Shown piece after piece: positions 4,548 through 6,985 of a stretch of DNA of 6,985 nucleotides. Positions within the stretch are counted from its first letter, which is position 1, and each line of letters begins with the position of its first letter. The DNA comes from Cyanobacteria bacterium UBA11370 (GTDB lineage: Bacteria; Cyanobacteriota; Cyanobacteriia; Cyanobacteriales; Coleofasciculaceae). The DNA lies in assembly GCA_003486645.1 (NCBI GenBank), contig DNGI01000303.1, positions 466-7,450 on the forward strand, read 5' to 3'. The translations under genes and the position numbers were made by a program. A model generated the notes under the pieces. It did no database searches. It was not told the DNA's origin and worked only from the letters and a program-made list of their open reading frames with translations.

Positions 4548-6604
4548 ATATACGGTGACTCGATCGCATTCACTCGTCCTTTTTTCACCAAAGCTTGATA
4601 TAAAAAGGCGGTAGCGTCAGCGCGGGTGGCGGGTTGTTTGGGTTGTAGGAGGGCGCTGTTGGGGTAACTCACCACCAATCCGGCTTTGGTAGCGGCAGCT
4701 ACGGCGGATTGAGCATAGGTTGGAATAGTATCTCGATCTTGGTAAATGTTCAAGACTGTTTCCTGATCTTCGGCTTTGGGTATCGCCAGTCCAGAGACAA
4801 GAGAGGTAATTAATTCAATTCGTCGTAAGGTTTGTTGGGGGTGAAAGGTTTGATCGGGGAAACCGGAAAGGAAACCACCCCGATAAGCGGTTTGAATCGC
4901 CGCTGATGCCCAAAAATCGCTGGGAATATCCATGAACTGCGTTGCTGGACGAATCGGATTTGGGTTAAATACTTTCACTATAAGGGCAGCATATTGCGAT
5001 CGATTTAGCGGTGCATCGGGTTTAAAACTACCATCGGCAAAGCCAGTAATCAGGTTTAAACTGCTGAGACGGCGAATAAATTCTGCTGCCCAATGATCCT
5101 GGATATCGGAAAATGAAGGAATATCGGCATCAGGACTCGCAATGTAAGGAGAAGCAACCGCTGGCGCTTGTCCACTGGATACCAATGCCTGGTAAATTAA
5201 AGCGGCTACCTCAGCGCGGGTAATCGTTCGCATCGGTTGCAGTTGATTAGTTTGGGGATAATTAACAACTAATCGGCGTTGCGTAGCTGTCGCCACCGCA
5301 TCTGTGGCGTAGCTGGGAATTTGGGCGCGATCGCTATAAAACACTAAAATATTCGGATTCCCTCCTTTAAGTCCCAACCCATTGACTACAGATACTAATG
5401 CCTGAATACGGGTGAGATTTTGCTGAGGGCGAAATGTACCATCAGGAAAGCCAGAAATAAATCCCATTGTGGCAGCTTTACGAATCGCGTCTACCGCCCA
5501 AAAATCACTCGGTACATCCCGAAACGAACCCGAACTTGCACCGACTTGTCGCGGCAAATCAAAGGTTTTCGCAATAATTGCGGCATATTGTGCCCTGGTA
5601 ATATTTGCTTCTGGCTGAAAGGTATTATCCGGAAAGCCACTAATCAGATTTCGATTCACCAATTCCTGAATAAATTTTGCGCCCCAATGATTGCCTAAAT
5701 CACTAAACTGAGTTGCGCTTCTTGCAGGAGTAGGAACTTGAGCAGAGTCTAGCTTAACAGAACCCGAAACTTTTGCCGGATTCAGTTGATTTCCTACCGA
5801 AATCAAGGTCAACGATGTGTTATTTTGGACATCAGCCTGACCATTATTTTGAAAAATATTCCCAGCGGGATCTTGAGTACTACCTAAATCCGGTTGAGAA
5901 GATCCCGTTACGACTAAACCTCCATTCGTATTATTTTCAATCCAATTGCGACGCAGCACAGGTTTAGCAGTACGAGAAAGGAAAATCCCTGCCTTATTCG
6001 TCACTAATTTATTATCTGTAATTAAAGGGGCTGCCGAATCACTAATTGCAATCCCATACCCCGTTTTTTGACAAATATTACGTAGAATTTCCCCTTTAGC
6101 ATTCCGCACCATAAAAATACCACTCGCCGCATTTTCACTCAATTGATTATCCAAAATCAAAGGTTTAGCGGTTCCCGTAACAAAAATTCCCTCACGACCA
6201 CAACGAGTGATAGTATTATTAGCAACAACAGGTGCAGCCGATTCAATCCAAATGCCTGTACCTCGTTCCACCGAATTCGTTACTGTAACTCCTCGCAATT
6301 GGGCCCCCGATTCCAACAGCAGCGCAATGAATTGATTGCCAAACGTCGAGCTGTTATACTCACCACTGCCAACAATGACAATATCTTTACCCTTGGTGGA
6401 TTCATTCCCTAAAACAATCACCCCACTAGGGATAACCAGCGGAAAACGTTCCTTACTCGCCGCATTGTACGTCCCCGTCGCCAAGTAAATTGTAGTACCC
6501 GCCGTAGCTTGGGCGATCGCTTTGGTTAAGGTTTGATAAGGAGTCTTGACAGAACCCGCATTTGTATCTTTGCCAGTTACCGGATTAACGTAAAGTGTAG
6601 TCAT
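4532..6604 (-). CDS. DUF1565/beta-helix protein with six C-terminal SLH domains, 690 residues
   Basis: Residues 3-115 match the DUF1565 pattern (YVNPVTGKDTNAGS, PYQTLTKAI, IYLATGTYN). Residues 116-270 continue as right-handed beta-helix repeats with regular GIxI/NxI units (GTGIWIESAAPVVANNTI, GIFVTGTAKPLILDNQL, GIAISDSAAPLITDNKL, GIFLSRTAKPVLRRNWI). Six S-layer homology domains follow at about 300-345, 361-405, 422-472, 498-543, 557-603 and 620-671, with repeated FSD...HW and GFPDGTFxP motifs. They form two similar triads, each ending in SPYI. SLH domains bind cell-wall polymer, and beta-helices of this type often bind or cleave polysaccharide, so a wall-anchored surface protein is likely; no catalytic residues can be assigned. 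There is no signal peptide, and a stop lies 28 codons upstream in frame with no usable start between. ATG 6604 lies in a heptad repeat, and the final VISF codons and TAG come from the next array. Confidence 0.92.
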   Translation of the reverse strand: MTTLYVNPVTGKDTNAGSVKTPYQTLTKAIAQATAGTTIYLATGTYNAASKERFPLVIPSGVIVLGNESTKGKDIVIVGSGEYNSSTFGNQFIALLLESGAQLRGVTVTNSVERGTGIWIESAAPVVANNTITRCGREGIFVTGTAKPLILDNQLSENAASGIFMVRNAKGEILRNICQKTGYGIAISDSAAPLITDNKLVTNKAGIFLSRTAKPVLRRNWIENNTNGGLVVTGSSQPDLGSTQDPAGNIFQNNGQADVQNNTSLTLISVGNQLNPAKVSGSVKLDSAQVPTPARSATQFSDLGNHWGAKFIQELVNRNLISGFPDNTFQPEANITRAQYAAIIAKTFDLPRQVGASSGSFRDVPSDFWAVDAIRKAATMGFISGFPDGTFRPQQNLTRIQALVSVVNGLGLKGGNPNILVFYSDRAQIPSYATDAVATATQRRLVVNYPQTNQLQPMRTITRAEVAALIYQALVSSGQAPAVASPYIASPDADIPSFSDIQDHWAAEFIRRLSSLNLITGFADGSFKPDAPLNRSQYAALIVKVFNPNPIRPATQFMDIPSDFWASAAIQTAYRGGFLSGFPDQTFHPQQTLRRIELITSLVSGLAIPKAEDQETVLNIYQDRDTIPTYAQSAVAAATKAGLVVSYPNSALLQPKQPATRADATAFLYQALVKKGRVNAIESPYIVISF
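4571..5707 (-). repeat. Internal duplication: two SLH triads
   Basis: Residues about 300-487 and 498-686 align unit by unit: FSDLGNHWGAKFI with FSDIQDHWAAEFI, DVPSDFWAVDAI with DIPSDFWASAAI, YSDRAQIPSYATDAVATAT with YQDRDTIPTYAQSAVAAAT, and both ends SPYI. This indicates duplication of a whole triad, not of single SLH units. Divergence between the halves suggests it is old. Confidence 0.85.
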
Positions 6605-6647
6605 TGGTGGTTGGTTGTCAGTGGTCAGTTGTCCGTTGTCGGTGTTT
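6599..6647. repeat. Decayed heptad array at the SLH gene start
   Basis: Seven heptads in register: AGTCATT (6599-6605), GGTGGTT, GGTTGTC, AGTGGTC, AGTTGTC, CGTTGTC, GGTGTTT (to 6647). The units differ more from each other than in the other arrays. The first heptad, AATGACT on the - strand, holds the SLH gene's ATG and most of codon 2. No Shine-Dalgarno motif precedes the ATG because the array occupies that place. Confidence 0.75.
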
Positions 6648-6705
6648 TCTGGTACTTTGCCAACTATCTCTTGCTGTTTCTTCGCCTATCTATCCTATCC
6701 TTTAC

Positions 6706-6720
6706 ACTTGGCTCCCAAGT
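6706..6720. promoter_or_regulatory. Perfect inverted repeat in the SLH gene upstream region
   Basis: ACTTGG, loop CTC, CCAAGT: a perfect 6-bp stem with a 3-base loop about 100 bases before the SLH ATG. It lies just downstream of the possible - strand -10 (6728-6733), where a repressor site or the first stem of the transcript would be. The role is not known. Confidence 0.35.
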
Positions 6721-6740
6721 ATTAACAATCATAGCTTCTG

Positions 6741-6768
6741 TTGACAATAAGCAAGGGTTTTATATCAT
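6741..6768 (+). promoter_or_regulatory. Sigma-70-like promoter pointing out of the window
   Basis: Perfect -35 TTGACA (6741-6746), 16-base spacer, and -10 TATCAT (6763-6768, five of six matches). No convincing + strand gene follows in the remaining 217 bases, so it would drive a gene beyond the right edge, a non-coding RNA, or nothing. The surroundings are A/T-rich, so chance matches are possible. Confidence 0.35.
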
Positions 6769-6947
6769 AAAGAAGTTTCTATTGTTTTCAAAGGATTGTT
6801 TTCTGTTTTAGGAATGGTGCTGATTTCAAAATAAAGGTAATCTGATTCTCCGTGCCCGAATTTAGATTCGATATTAGTTTCGTTCTTGCTTGCCGCGTGT
6901 AGAGATTGTGTAAAAAAATCTTTAAGCCGACAGGATGATAACGGGAC

Positions 6948-6966
6948 AGGACTTACGCAAGTGTCA
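6948..6966. mobile_element. Possible insertion-sequence terminus at the right edge
   Basis: AGGACTTACGCAAGTGTCA contains GGACTTACGCA, a string I remember as common at the ends of cyanobacterial insertion sequences; this rests on memory and has not been searched. Inside it ACTT/AAGT form a small stem around ACGC. If it is an IS end, the element lies either to the right, outside the window, or is a remnant. No transposase is visible here. Confidence 0.25.
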
Positions 6967-6985
6967 CAATAAAATCAACTTGTAG

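Larger units (their letters stand above)
6605..6985. other. 381-base right-end region without a gene
   Basis: This holds the upstream region of the SLH gene and the start of whatever lies to the right. I see the decayed heptad array, a perfect short hairpin (6706-6720), a promoter-like pair on the + strand (6741-6768), a 5-bp stem CGAAT/ATTCG (6857-6870) and an insertion-sequence-like motif near 6948-6966. Reading frames here are short and unconvincing. A weak - strand -10 candidate TATGAT lies at 6728-6733, placed to serve the SLH gene, without a good -35. Confidence 0.5.

Noticed and set aside
5420..6412. Several + strand ORFs opposite the SLH gene
   Set aside because: They are antisense shadows of a gene whose frame is fully explained by DUF1565 and SLH domains.

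Overview
The window is almost certainly cyanobacterial chromosomal DNA. The palindrome GCGATCGC (HIP1) occurs in full six times (starting at 81, 508, 1509, 1951, 5327 and 6513), far above chance for an 8-mer in 7 kb. The spacers also carry heptanucleotide tandem arrays of the STRR kind known from filamentous cyanobacteria. A filamentous or large-genome species is the best guess, but the genus cannot be read from this sequence.

Layout, left to right. On the + strand are a single-pass membrane protein of unknown function with a variable Pro/Glu/Ser-rich linker (106-1080) and dapB, the lysine/meso-diaminopimelate pathway reductase (1218-2045). Both point right. On the - strand, converging on dapB, are a DUF502 membrane protein (2186-2917, probable GTG start), a cyanobacterial-type protein of unknown function (3742-4413), and a large protein made of an N-terminal DUF1565/beta-helix region and six C-terminal SLH domains in two triads (4532-6604). 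An 824-base stretch (2918-3741) has no confident gene. It holds a doubtful 69-codon ORF, several inverted repeats, and a heptad array that is G-quadruplex-prone on the - strand. The right end (6605-6985) also lacks a gene. It contains a decayed heptad array, a perfect 6-bp hairpin, a good sigma-70-like promoter pointing out of the window, and a motif resembling the end of a cyanobacterial insertion sequence.

The genes do not form an obvious pathway. dapB is housekeeping, DUF502 and the 324-residue protein are membrane proteins, and the SLH protein should act at the cell surface, although no signal peptide is visible. The best signal in the window lies in the spacers. Heptad arrays keep strict 7-bp register over up to 140 bp, flip orientation without losing register, and run into the coding sequences. 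The ATG of the 223-residue protein and the ATG of the SLH protein each lie inside the terminal heptad of an array (AATGACC and AATGACT on the - strand). The TAG stops of the DUF502 and SLH genes also lie at or in the arrays. I see no defence system, CRISPR array, RNA gene or complete mobile element. The arrays are a known class of repeat; their role in setting gene ends here is my inference.
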